DNA of 64,000 nt from Adiantum capillus-veneris (Eukaryota > Streptophyta > Polypodiopsida > Polypodiales > Pteridaceae). Positions 42,182-53,588 of the stretch are shown here, piece by piece (position 1 is the first letter of the stretch; each line of letters opens with the position of its first letter). The stretch lies in assembly GCA_014529385.2 (NCBI GenBank), contig CM043969.1:33074446-33138445 (forward strand). The letters are read 5' to 3'. A program made the position numbers and the translations under genes. The notes beneath the pieces are model-generated. The model was not told the origin of the DNA. It saw nothing but the letters and a program-made list of their open reading frames with translations, and searched no databases.

Positions 42182-43511
42182 TTGAATATTGAGGATCATA
42201 GCCAAGATTATCACATTATTTTGGGGAGACCATGGTTAAGACAAGCCAGAGTAAAGCACAATTGGGAGACAAATATTCTTACAGTTAAAAAGGGTCGCAA
42301 GAAATTTCGGGTGATGTTGGGAACATGTAGGCAACCCGCTCAAGCAGCATGGCCTGTGATAGCAGAAACAGTAAATATGATAGAAGGATTAGAAGAAGAT
42401 GAAGAGGAGCAATTTCTGAAGGATAACCCGGATTTAGTTTCTTTGTACCTTGCCGACATTTCTATGATTTTGAATGGAAAATCTCTCGAGGCTATAAGAA
42501 TTTCACCCAAGACAGGGGTGCAACAGAAAGCTTGGCCTGATCCCGAATCATTGGAGGATATTATTAAGCAAGAACGTGCGTTTGAAGCACAGATAGGGAA
42601 AGTTACATGGGTTAAGGAAGATGAATTGGAGCAGGTCTTTCTAGGGGAACAAGCGGAGTTTCAGCCCATTTATATCAATAAGCAGCTTGAGGCAAGTTTC
42701 CGAGGAGACTTAATTGACTTATTGACATAATTAAGGATGTTTTCGCATGGAATATGCAGATATGCACGGATTGGATCCAAAGTTTTATCAGCATACCATT
42801 AACCTGAAACCAGATGCGGTGCCAGTGAAGCAGCATTCTTATAGGATGAATCCGAATGTGGCAAAGCAAGTTAAGGTGGAAATTGATCGTCTTTTGGAGG
42901 TCGGTTTTATTACCCCTATTGATAATCCCAAGTGGATTTCTCCTATTGTGGTGGTACCAAAGAAAAACAAGAAAATTCGCATTTGTGTGGATTATCGGAA
43001 GCTGAATGCAGCTACAGTTCCGGATGCTTTTCCTCTTCCATTTCTGGATTCTATTTTGGATGATGTGGCAGGGCACGAGATGAATACTTTTCTGGATGGG
43101 TTTATTGGATATAACCAAATTCAAATGGCGTTGCGTGATCAATCTAAAACAGCTTTTATCACAGCATGGGGCGTTTTTGCATGCACAGTGATGTGGTTCG
43201 GATTAAGGAATGCGCCCTCAACTTTTCAAAGGGATTTGTTTCAAATTTTTGGTCCCTATTTGACATATTTTATGCGGGTTTTTTTGGATGATCTCAGTGT
43301 TTTTGGAGCGCAGCTAGAGCATTTGAAACAATTGTGGTTATGTTTTATGAAATGTCGAGAGGTAAAATTCAATCTAAATCCTCTCAAATGTGCATTTGCA
43401 GTTAGAAGTGGAAGGTTATTGGGTCATATAATCTCTGAGGATGGCATTTCCGTGGATCCAGATAAAATAGCCGCAATTATGGAAGCGTCTCCACCGGTGA
43501 ATTTGAAATAG
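42182..43511 (+). pseudogene. pol: Protease end and reverse transcriptase of element 4
   Basis: Frame 42182-42730 opens with the last protease strand, DYHIILGRPWLRQA, followed by a long acidic linker. A frameshift near 42735 (FAWN/YADMHGLDP) leads to the RT frame 42747-43511: RLLEVGFITPIDNPKWISPI, VPKKNKKIRICVDYRKLNAA, WFGLRNAPSTFQRDL and the catalytic box FLDDLSVFG, then GRLLGHIISEDGISVDPDKI. All RT palm Asp residues are visible. A stop (TAG at 43509) ends the frame at the connection domain. It resembles the non-chromovirus Ty3 RTs of plants. Confidence 0.9.
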
Positions 43512-44101
43512 TGTCAAGTCTTTCTGGGTCAACCTCGTTGGCATGGGAGGCATTTGAGGTTTGTCGCACATTTGGCAATCCCCATTAATCAGGCAGCAAA
43601 TTCTAAGGATTTTGAATGGACAAAGGAATGTGATCTGGCTTTTCAGAGATTAAAACTTCAACTGTCCAAAGCTCCGATTATGATCCCTCCGAATTGGGGT
43701 CAGGATTTTCATGTATTCGTGGATGCTTTTGACCAGGCCATTGGCAGTGTGCTGATGCAGGAACAAATTCAAGGGTGGTTCCGACTTGTCTATTACGCCA
43801 GTAGAAGATTATCATCCGCATAAATAAATTATTCAGTGACAAAAAGAGAATGTTTAGGGATGATTTAATTAGTAAAAAATTTCGGCATTATCTGCTGGGC
43901 CGGCAATTTTTCTTTCATATTGATCACTCGACTCTTTTATATCTGGTGCACCAACAGAACTTGATAGGCAGATTGGCCAGATGGGTGCTCTTGTTGCAAG
44001 AATTTGATTTTGAGGTCATACATTGTCCAGGAGCCCAATATGCGGTGGCTGACTACCTATCCAGGTTAGATTCCAGTGAGCCGCCCGACGAAGGTAGTTG
44101 A
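43512..44101 (+). pseudogene. RNase H of element 4
   Basis: Two frames: 43554-43823 (PPNWGQDFHVFVDAFDQAIG, the first catalytic Asp in VDA; RLVYYASRRLSSA) and, after a stop and a frameshift, 43850-44101 (FRHYLLGRQFFFHIDHSTLL, GAQYAVADYLSRLDS with the last catalytic Asp). This domain removes RNA from the RNA/DNA hybrid. Confidence 0.85.
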
Positions 44102-45375
44102 TGAATTTTCGAATGCATCTCTATTTTTAACTGGAGCTGTTGCAGATGATCTTACATCTACGCAACAACCAAGGATCATCCCCAGCATTCCATGGACTTG
44201 GTATGAGGAGATGTTTCATTTTCTTGACAATAGAGAAATGCCTTCATTCTTTTCGAGTCATCAAAGGAAACGGATAGCTATCAGAAGCAGGAATTTTGAG
44301 ATTATCATGGGGAAGCTCTATTATCGCACGGTTGCGGAGTTCTTGCTCAGATGTGTTCTACCATAGGAACAAGAAGCGATTTTGGAGGAAGTCCATACCG
44401 GCATTGCAGGGGGCCATTTTGCCACTTTGATCACGGCTAGAAAAGTTCTACAATCAGGATTATGGTGGCCTACATTGTTTCAAGATACGAGAAGTTATGT
44501 GCAATAGTGTGATGTGTGTCAGCAGTTGGGACAACCCACTAAAATGTCCAGGATGCCATTTCAACCGGTATTGCCTTTGGAACCTTTTCAAAAGTGGGGA
44601 TTGGATTTTATTGGGCACGGATTATGCTACCAAATGGGTGGAGGCAAGGCCTTTGAAAGATAATACTGCAGTTTCTGTGGCTGGGTGTTTATATAAGGAT
44701 GTTTTTTCCAGACATGGATGTCCTATTGAGCTGGTTAGTGATCGGGGTAGCCATTTTTTGAATAAGGTGATGGAGAGAATGCTACAGTTTTATTTTGTAT
44801 TGCATAGGAAATCTTCTCCATATTACCCTCAGGCGAATGGGCAGGCGGAATCAACCAATAAGCAATTGGTTCGTATTCTAACAAAGTTAGTGAATATGCA
44901 TAGAACGGATTGGGATGTGAAACTTCCTTCCGCATTATGGGCTTATTGGACAGCTTATAAAGTGGCAGCAGGATTGACTCCTTTCAAGTTGGCATTTGGT
45001 ATGGAGGCAATCACCCCAGTGGAGCTTGTGGTTCCGAGTTTGCGGATGCCTATCGCGGATAAGCTTCTTCTGGAAGATTCCGCAACTTATCGTTTGGATG
45101 TTTTGCAGGAACTAGATGAAGAGCGATTGCGCAGTTTTGCGGTGTTGCAAGATCTGTAGTCCACGCAAAAGAAATGGCTAGATCGCCCTAAAGCACAACA
45201 ATTTTTACGGGGGCATTTGGTCCTGGTATTTAATTCTCACCTTGGGAAGATTCCAGGGAAGCTAAAATTATGATGGTCGGGACCATTCTGGATTTTTAAA
45301 GCATGCGGGCCCACTTATTTTTATTTGGCGGATTTGCGGGGAGAGGTGATTTATGTGCCGGTGAATCGATTTTGA
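44076..45375 (+). pseudogene. Integrase of element 4
   Basis: Zinc-site pieces at 44370-44530 (HTGIAGGHFATLITARKVLQ and CDVCQQLGQ in broken frames), then the core at 44497-45159: FQKWGLDFIG followed at once by TDYATKWVEARPLKDN, so about 15 residues between them are deleted; SDRGSHFLN (second Asp); NGQAESTNKQL (Glu); ALWAYWTAYKVAAGLTPFKL. A stop at 45159 is followed by the tail LDRPKAQQFLRGHLVLVFNS and KLWWSGPFWIFKACGPTYFY (GPF-like module). Not functional. Confidence 0.88.
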
Positions 45376-45479
45376 CTACGCCATTATTTTTCACCTACCT
45401 CGATTCAGTGTCCCTTTGTTGTGGTACAAGAGCCGAAAGCCGCCTTAATCATGATTGGGAATTCTTTTGCATGCAATCT

Positions 45480-47220
45480 TGGAAAGCGGGAAAAGGGCAA
45501 TGATGATTGCGACACCGTGGCATGCCCTATTTTGAAAACTCTTTGTGAGTGGTTTAGTGCATGCAGTCGATACTTTATACTATCCTCACGTTTTTTGCAT
45601 CACGCTCGCAAGGTTCTCCTACCTCATTTCTCTCTCCTTATGTGTCTTTTCGCTACCATGACATTTTCCCTGCTGCAATGCATCCCATTTACTCCAGTGC
45701 AATAGCTAGCTCTTTGCAAAGTGGATGCTTGGTTGCAAGATTTGTGCCTGTGTGTTTTCGCCAACCTGGATTGGCAAGGAATACCTATCCACCTGCAGGC
45801 CACAGCGTTTGTCGAGCAAATCGCTACTGGTGACATGGTGCAAATTAACAACCAGCAAGTTCAGTTGACAGCACATAGAATTTCAAGATGCTGTTGTTTG
45901 ACCAGTGATGGTGTTGTGCGAGCATCACATGTTATCCCTGCTTCTGTAGAGGCCGAATAGGAGTTTGGTTTGAAAGTTAAAGGAGAATACAAACTTTCAA
46001 GGCTTACAGATACAGGCGATAAGGGATGCCTATCGTTGGTTTCTTGAGGCAATTTGGCTGCAAGCCAAAATATATACAATCTCGGCCAAAGCATGCAATG
46101 TTTTGCATTCGACCAACTTTGGGCCAGTTGCATGGGAGCGATTGTCAGACAGAGGTTGCTCGCAGAGTGCCAAAGAGTGGTAGCACAAATGGGGCGAAAC
46201 ACCCCAACAAATACAAAAGTTGGCCAGCTGCTTACGTTGGTGTTTCCATTGAGAGAAGTTTTCCCTCTTACCCTGCGCCCTCTGTGTCATTTTGAAGATG
46301 ACAGATTTGTAGAACATGGCACTGCAACAACCTTGCCACAAACTCAGAGTCAGGAAGTGCCAGATGTTCGGGTAACTCAAACCTGGAAACATAGGTAATG
46401 GCTTTGCAGGCTAGCATCGTAGATTTAACAAATCAAAATGTAGTATTAACTACAGCAGCTCGGTGGCAAACTCAAGAAATACAGGCACTCAGGGAGGCTA
46501 ATTCTGCGTTTGTGGCTTCTATTCAAGATGAATTTCTCCAATTGTGAATGTAGAATAGCCTTGCCACTTACTTAGCATCTCATCCTGGTGATATGATGAT
46601 CAACATGAATGATCTGGATGCCTTAGCAGTGGAGATGCAGTAGGACCTCCACAATTTTCTGGAGACTCAAATACAGAGTTGGAGAACAAGGTTGTCTGCT
46701 GAGCTGATAACGCAGCAACCAACTCAGCAGGTTGTGATGAGGCAACCTGAGCCATCGAATACTGACAGAGGTAAGAATATTGTTCTAGGAGGTTTTGATC
46801 TACAGAAGATTGTGATGAGGCCCAGGCTCATGTCTCTCATTTGTAGTGAGTGATTCATCGCCTTCGTAAGGAGCGGCGTAGGTTATGTTTCTGGGTGGAG
46901 ACTTTGGCTCATTCCTTCTCCCTGAGTCTTCCACCATGTCCTCCTTTTTGGCCTGCACTAAATAGATACCTGTCTCGATATTATCCTCTGCATATTCCTC
47001 TTGCTCCCTTGCCGCAGGCACCTCGGTCTATTTCTTTGCCAACACAATTTATTCCAAGGGATCCTTGGCCGGAGAACACTGAGATAGATCCACATCTATT
47101 GGGCGAGGTTTATTGGGCTCATCGTGAAGATTTTCGAGGATTTGGCTACATCGACATTTCTTCCTCACCAGAGCAGGTCGAAGAACAACAACCGGAACCT
47201 TCCACACAGAGGGGCTAAGG
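45480..47220 (+). pseudogene. Extra coding-like region after integrase (element 4)
   Basis: Downstream of pol the plus strand still reads like protein in several frames: 45721-45960 (DAWLQDLCLCVFANLDWQGI and GDMVQINNQQVQLTAHRISR), 46054-46398 (SFAFDQL-like start, LLAECQRVVAQMGRNT, LRPLCHFEDDRFVEH) and 46560-47220 (LDALAVEMQ, PTQQVVMRQPEPSNTDRGKN). None matches a domain I know. Additional 3' ORFs occur in Tat/Athila-type elements (some envelope-like). I see no clear signal peptide or membrane segment in the region, so I make no functional claim. Confidence 0.45.
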
Positions 47221-47352
47221 TGTGGGTTCGTGCAATCCATCGTGCGTGCCAGGTGTTACGGCATAAGCCACACAGTACGGTCCTACGGAGGTCCGGACAT
47301 TGCAGACTAGGAGTCATGCGGCTTGGGGCAGTTATTCATAGGATATCATAAG

Positions 47353-47650
47353 ACAAGACAGGGGTTTGCACCATCACCGATATGCGTTGGAGCAGCGGTT
47401 GTATATGGAGGGGACATACCTGCCTTTGGGGATATCTCTTATGTTCATGTTATCAAATACGTCTTCTCTCTTGTACTATGTGTTATGTTATATATCAGTG
47501 AGGAAGGCAGTGTTCTATTTGTTGTAATCTGTCTTATGTTCTATCTTCCTGTGTTTTGTTGTTTATATAATGTAAGACAGTGTGCGGGAAATCATTCCCG
47601 TAATTCTTATTGCTCCTCTGCGGACAACAGACATTACAGTTCCCTTCTCT
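47353..47650. other. Unassigned; possible 3' LTR part of element 4
   Basis: T-rich sequence with a hairpin-like CGGGAAATCATTCCCG (47584-47599). No partner copy is in the window, so LTR status is a guess. Confidence 0.25.
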
Positions 47651-50600
47651 AGAGCTGGCAATTTTGGAAAATTCAGCCATGTAGGCCACTTCTTTGTCAT
47701 TGCCTCATGTGCTTGCCACTTCTTTACTCTTGGTACATGACAAAAAGTTGGGTCTTTTTGAAGTGCCACAGGTGCTCTTGTGAACAAAATCAAGTATCTA
47801 GGATTCTTATTCAGTCAGCTCTTTCTCCACTTGGGGTGGACTTCATCTGCGCCTTCTGTTTGCATGTATTAATATAGTCGTTCCCTAACCTGTAGCAGCT
47901 CTACCTTGATCAAGGCATATGTAAGTGATTGTTGATGCCATTGTGCATTGATTTGGTGGGAGTGATTTGAGTAACATTGACAGAATGAAGAACTCTCAAC
48001 TCTCAATCCATCGTTGCTTTCCATTGATCATCTATCTCCTGGGAAACCTTCTCCTTAAGTGCATCTTCTTCGAATTTTGACATCTGGACGATTGGCACTT
48101 CATCAGCTTCTTTTCATGGTACCTGAAAGTCATCTTCTCCACCTAGCCCTTCTACCGGCTGTGTTTTCATCTCCGCGAAAGAGACTGGGGGAATATCAAT
48201 GTGGGGTTGTTCCGATGTGCCTGCTTCTTCCTGTGTCTCTTGTTGTCCATCTCGCAGTACTTGATTAACTCTCTTGAGCTCTATTATCTCCTTGAGTAGC
48301 TCTTCTTCTCTTTGTACCCGCATTAATGCAAGGTCTCTACGTTGTGACTGCTCTAGCTTTAGCTCTAGCTCAAGATCTTTATTCTTTTTCTCCATTGCTT
48401 TATACATTTCGTATGTACCTTTGATCAAGGCAACTACGGGATTTTATCTTATCTATCGCAAAAAGGTTGCCTGATCGTTGATCCTCTCCTCTGAATATTG
48501 CAATGAAGCATTTTCTACATCTAGCTACACTTGGATCTTTTGAGCTGGCACAGTTGTAGTTAATAGTTTGTTGCTTACTTCTGTCAGTTGTTTGTCTTTG
48601 GTTTTACAGGCATCTGTTAACTTCGTGAGAAGTTCACCTAGCTCTTCCTTTTCCTTTTGTTTCTTTTATCTGGCCAGCTGGTGTTGTTCAGCTTCAGCTT
48701 TCAACTCTTGTTTGTCTCTGTAGATCGGTGATGACATTCATCCTGTCCTCCAATTCTCCTTGTAGGGCATCTATCACCATTTCCAACTCTCTAGCCTTAG
48801 CACTTAGCACTACGGCTAAGTGCTGTTGATCGCATTTTCTCCGTCATCTACTGCATTTGCTTTGCATATTCGTTTACTTGGAGAATTACTTCATCATTTT
48901 TTTGCCAGACTTCAATTCTTGTGAGCTGCCTAGAAGTTTCGACAGTCTCTTGTGGCTCCTTTGGTGGGGCTATGGTGGCTGTTTGTGGTAACATCCGGGG
49001 TTCTACCTCTCTTTGTGGTTGTATGGTTGTGTGGTTTCTCCGGTGGTTTCCTGTTGGGTGGTGGTAGACGGTGTGGCCTCTATTTCTTGTGCCTTTGGTT
49101 GCTCAAAACTTATTGCCTCCTTTCGTTCACGACTTACTGCTCTTTCTGGTTCTGGATCTTTTGCTTTGCGTTGCTCAGAAGTAGTTGTTGCTTGTTGTTC
49201 ATATCCTGCTACCTCTTGTGGTTCAGGCTCCTTTTCCTTGGTTTTATCGCCATCTGTGGGTCTATTTGTCGGTGATGATGGAGGGCTTCGCATGGGGTGG
49301 TCGTCTTGTTCCGTAGCAGGTGACGATGGTTTGGGAGACATCTCACTTTGTTTGTACTATGTCTCTCCTTGTGTTGTTGCCTCTTCTGCTTGTCTCTGCC
49401 ACTTCGCCACATGTTCCCTTGCTTTTCTTTCTTCTTCTTGAGATTCTTTTTGCTTCAAGGCTTCAGCCTCCTGGTACATGCGTTCAAGAGAATCCTTGGG
49501 ATCTTCTAGTTCTCTTCTGGCAGGATTCTTGGTCCGGGGGCCTTTCATATCCCTTGGAACCCATCGTGCTGGGTCCTCTCATGCAGTTTGGTGGCTTCTT
49601 TCATAGGTGTCTTTTTCCCGTTCAAAATTTGCTTTCTTTTGCTGAGGTTCTTCCTGATGTGCAGCCATTGCCTTCTTCTTCATCTCCTTTCTTTTGGATC
49701 TCTTCTCTTCATTGTCTGAGCTTTCGCTGCTATGCCCTTCTGGAGAGATCTTGGAAGAATCTTCATTAGATTTGTAAACTCTTTTTGTCGACCAAGTGGT
49801 TCTTGGAGATGGCTGTGTTGACACTATCCATGTGTTTTGATATGGGGAAGGTGGCAAATTGTCTACCATGCCGATAGCATGGTATGATATTCTTGTGAGT
49901 ACCTCAAGTGCTCCCAGATAGGTTATCTTGCCCTCTTTCTTGGTACCCTTCAGCGTGGATAGCACATATTGTGGGTGATCAATGGGTTGCCTAGTTGCTG
50001 ACTTTAATACTTGTGTAAATGTAGTCGCAACAGCATGATTGGGTGTTGTGTATCTTGACGGTCTCTTAGCTAGAAAGTGGAAGTGTTGGTGATATAGCCA
50101 TGCTGGTTCCTTCACTTGCTTCTGGATAAGATCAACAAATGTTGTTGTAACAGTCTCTTTGGTGAAAGTGCATGTTGTTTTTCTATCTCTAGCCCTCATG
50201 GTCATCCCTTCTGTCGGTAATTTATGAGCCTCGGCCACTATTTCTCTCGTAATTACCACTTCTACCTTGTGCCCTTGCTGGTTAGTAATCTAGGTTGTTC
50301 CATCTTCTTTTATTGTAAAAGCTCATAGGCTTTCTGAAAATATACACCACATGGCTCTTGGTCGTAGAATTCTCTGAGTCCAATCTTTCTGTTAGCTTCT
50401 TTAGTTTCGGGCTTTCCAGCGACATCATAGACCTCTTTTAGTAGCAGTTGTAGTTCTACCTAATGTCCTTCTTCACTTTTAAATCTACCTGTGAAAATCG
50501 TTGTATTGTTTTCCTCAAACTGTTCTCTGGACAGGTATGTTTCTTTGGCCATCTTTACTGAATTGGGGTCCAGTTGATATGGTGGCAACTCTTGCAGCTT

Positions 50601-50672
50601 CTCCTTTTGAGAGACCCTCTTCTTGGCCTCTTCCATAGCTTGCATTGCTCCTGTTAAGTGAATAAAGTGCAT
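47651..50672 (-). pseudogene. Large decayed minus-strand protein region, coiled coil and acidic
   Basis: Read on the minus strand: 50460-50672 (KRVSQKEKLQELPPYQLDPN, NTTIFTGRFKSEEGH), then after a stop KEVYDVAGKPETKEANRKIG; 49579-50259 (VITREIVAEAHKLPTEGMTM, FVDLIQKQVKEPAWLYHQHF, GTKKEGKITYLGALEVLTRI, then Ser/Lys/Glu-rich); 49357-49548 and 49003-49341 (Lys/Glu/Gln-rich with PEPQEVAGYEQQ); 48114-48428 (LELELKLEQSQRRDLALMRV, REEELLKEIIELKRVNQVLR, a clear coiled coil). 'IT-E-IAEA--LP-EG' recalls ORFs of unknown function in plant Tat-like elements. No RT or zinc knuckle is present. The unit is probably a gag-like or accessory ORF of an LTR element with at least four breaks. Confidence 0.45.
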
Positions 50673-52840
50673 AAGTTTAAAAAAAATTGCAAATTCACTT
50701 TGAAATGTCCTTCAGTTTGAATTGCTGACAAATTGAGTCCAATTTGCTTCAAATCAATTTTTGAACATGCATAGATGCATAAAAACATGTAAACATCAAA
50801 ATCAAGAAGTCCAAGCAAAAATTTGCAACAAAAGTAAATAATTGCAATTATTTACAACTGATGAATTTTTTCAACTTTTTGCAATTTTGGCATCATGGGC
50901 TTGAAATGGACATCAATTAGATACTCTGAGTGAAGTGTGGGTTCATTTGAGTGCACAGGGTGAGAATGGTACCAGATTTAGGCTTTCCGTCTTTGAAACA
51001 ACAGATATAAAATAATTTTGAGATTTTGAGCTCCTAATTTGTTGAAACTTTGTTAGTGGGCTTAGGACACCATGTGCTTTGGTCCCATGAGGGCAAAATT
51101 GCAATTTCCTCTCATCTTGGCAAAAAGGTAAAAAATCGCGATTATTAACTTTTTCATCGAAATGAACATTTTTTGGTGCAACTTGGTTCTAGGCATGATG
51201 TAGACCCTTTGTATGTGATATGAGGAGATTTGGATCAAAAAATGTGACTCATAACTCAGAAATTGTTTTGAAAGGACTTCTTTGCGTCTTTTGACAATTT
51301 TTCAAGTTATCATTTATCAATTTGGCTCATAGTTGAAATGTGACATGTAATAGGTGTGCACAAGTGATAGGTGAAGTGATGGCATCATTTTCAAGCCAAA
51401 ATATTGCAAAAGTAAATAATCGTACGATTATTTACAGCGGTCAACTTTTTCTTGCAAAACTTGAGAATTTTGACCTAAACATAATCTATACACCTAAAAC
51501 AAGTCCTAAATTGAATTTGGTAAAGTTTTGTGTTGTCGGCATTACTTCGTGCTTTGTTGACTTTGAAATCACCGATTTTTGTGACTACATGGTCTGTAGA
51601 GTTGGTTAATCACTTTTGAGGCTATGGACTTGTCCGCTACATACTCCTCAAGCAACTGATCCAATTTTGGCCCATTTGGAGTCAGTTTGACTTCGTGTGT
51701 CAAATTTAATGCTTTGTAGCCTTGGAGCAGTTTTCTGCTTTCCGAGGGTTTGCCTTGATTGATTTTATGAAACCAGCCATATACATTGTGTATAGATCCA
51801 GTCTATAAGCTGTTTGTGGAGTAAGAATCCAATTCTGGCATCTGCCAAAAACCTAGCATTTCTACCTGGGACCCCCCTTGACCCTTGCTGAATGGTCAAT
51901 TGTTGATATAAAAGTGTTCTGTCATCTAAGAGCATGTTACAGTTCAAATCTCGTCTGATTTGGTTGAGCTGACAGGCCACTATGGTAAATTTTTGGTCGT
52001 AGGTCTTCGTGCATTGCTCGGATTCTAGGGTTTTTTCCTGGGGTTTAGACTAGCTACTGGTCATACAGAATGGATCATTGATTAGTATAGAACTTACCCC
52101 TCATGTCTCGTGTGAGACGACCTTGTAAACAGGCAACTGTGGACTCCAAAAAATGGATGCGAAGAAGGTCGAAAGCTCTCTCTCAATGGCGACAAGTGGA
52201 AATGAGATGATTTTAGTTTACCGTGGATATCTACACTCGGAATTCCGGAACCATGTTTCCCCAAATTCCCCTATTAGTCCTACTAGGCCGTGAAATCTAT
52301 GTTAGACTCAAAAATTTTCTCAATCGGATTCCTGTAGCTCATTCTGCAAGAATTCTGCAAAAGTAGGTTTGGCCGCCTAATTTAGGCTTCCCGATTCCAT
52401 CTACCAATTTGATTGAATTCTTTTGTGTTTGTCCGCCTTGTCCTTTTGATCATCAGCGTGTCTTCCGTCTTTCCATCTGAACTGATTTGCTATTTATTAT
52501 TAATTTTTGACCTGTTTATTAAAAAATCAAAGAAATTAACAAAATGCGCTAAAAAAGCAAAGTGAAAATCCAATAATTAAGAAAATCGATTGAAAAACAC
52601 AACTTTATTTTTTTCGTTGGATTTCTCTATTTTTAAGTTCCAATATTAAAAAAATGATTAAAGATAACCAAAAAGGACTATTTTTTGATAGTATATACAC
52701 TATTTACACTCATCAAGGAGATATTATCAGTTAAATTTTCCCTGTTGATGATTGATAAGGGCATTATTAGGTAATTTTGTAAAAAAACACACGTTAACAT
52801 CAAACTTTTTCCTCTCTTTTCAAACACTGCCCTTAATTAC
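50673..52840. other. No recognised gene (2.2 kb)
   Basis: AT-rich sequence with short chance frames (51340-51609 plus, 51765-51980 minus). It lies upstream (minus strand) of the coiled-coil region and may be its leader or LTR. A phrase AAAATCGCGATTATTAAC at about 51132 resembles AAAATCACGATTATTAAC at about 33696, which hints that both loci hold leaders of one family. Confidence 0.35.
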
Positions 52841-53540
52841 TTAGTTCCCTTCCACCCCTCCTAGATAGCGTACTCTGGGACGACTGTGTGCATTGGCTAA
52901 ACAAACGTGTCTATGCATAGCCTTGGTTGGCTCTAACATGATTTGAAGATCAATGCAGTTCAAACCAATATAATGTGCAAGAGTTGGGTCTTGAGTAATT
53001 AAGTCAAGGGTTTCTGATGTCGAGGTTTTTCGATGCTTTCTTCCAAAGAGAAAATCTTGCAACTTGTGTGCTCTTCGCTTAATTGTACCATCAGGATGCT
53101 TTAGCATGCTGATTTCCTGAGCTGTTGGTATCAGTAATGACTATCGTCAATCTTTTACTTGCCATTGATATCTTGGTTTGCTTTTTGCAGAATAGTGTGG
53201 TTGAGTCTTCTGAGACTACTCTCCATTGCTTAATTGGTGTTACTTGTGGAGAAGATAAATTCTCTTTTTTCTTCCAAATCCATTTCATGTTAGGTTCCTT
53301 GCTTACAGATGCTTCTCTCTGTGTTTTGAACCTTGGAACCATCTCCGGTATAGTAGATGATGTCTTAGGCACCCAGACTTGAATCTGCTTGTCCTTAAGC
53401 TGTGCTTTTTGTACCCAAATTTTCCTGACTCCTTGCATGCTACTTGTAGAATTTACTTGTCTATAAGATGGAGAAGATTGATTTCTTCGTGGTTTACTCT
53501 GCTGGTAACCTCTTTTCCATTCCTCTTGTCATAAAAACTA
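52841..53540 (-). pseudogene. Basic Trp-rich reading frames, retroelement-like
   Basis: Frame 53091-53438 (with likely extension to 53540) has spaced tryptophan-basic motifs: KIWVQKAQLKDKQIQVWVPK, MKWIWKKKENLSS, IKQWRVVSEDS. The following frame 52841-53107 reads LDLITQDPTLAHYIGLNCID and HVCLANAHSRPRVRYLGG. The first part resembles 6251-6607 in element 0. Such stretches are common in nucleic-acid-binding parts of retroelement proteins. No catalytic domain is visible. Confidence 0.4.
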
Positions 53541-53588
53541 ATATCTAACCAACCCAAATAATTTTCTCATATTAAACTGATCACTTAA

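Larger units (their letters stand above)
42179..47352 (+). mobile_element. Element 4: plus-strand Ty3/gypsy element, left-truncated
   Basis: Begins inside protease at the junction with the element 2 LTR and runs through RT, RNase H, integrase and about 2 kb of further coding-like sequence. A single RNase H and the absence of the plant-type second one separate it from elements 1-3. Several frameshifts and stops are present. Neither LTR was identified; the sequence 47370-47640 could be part of a 3' LTR but has no partner in the window. The right limit is an estimate. Confidence 0.75.

Noticed and set aside
49003-49441. Plus-strand Gly/Cys/Val-rich frames
   Set aside because: They are complements of the Lys/Glu/Gln-rich minus-strand protein and lack features of their own.
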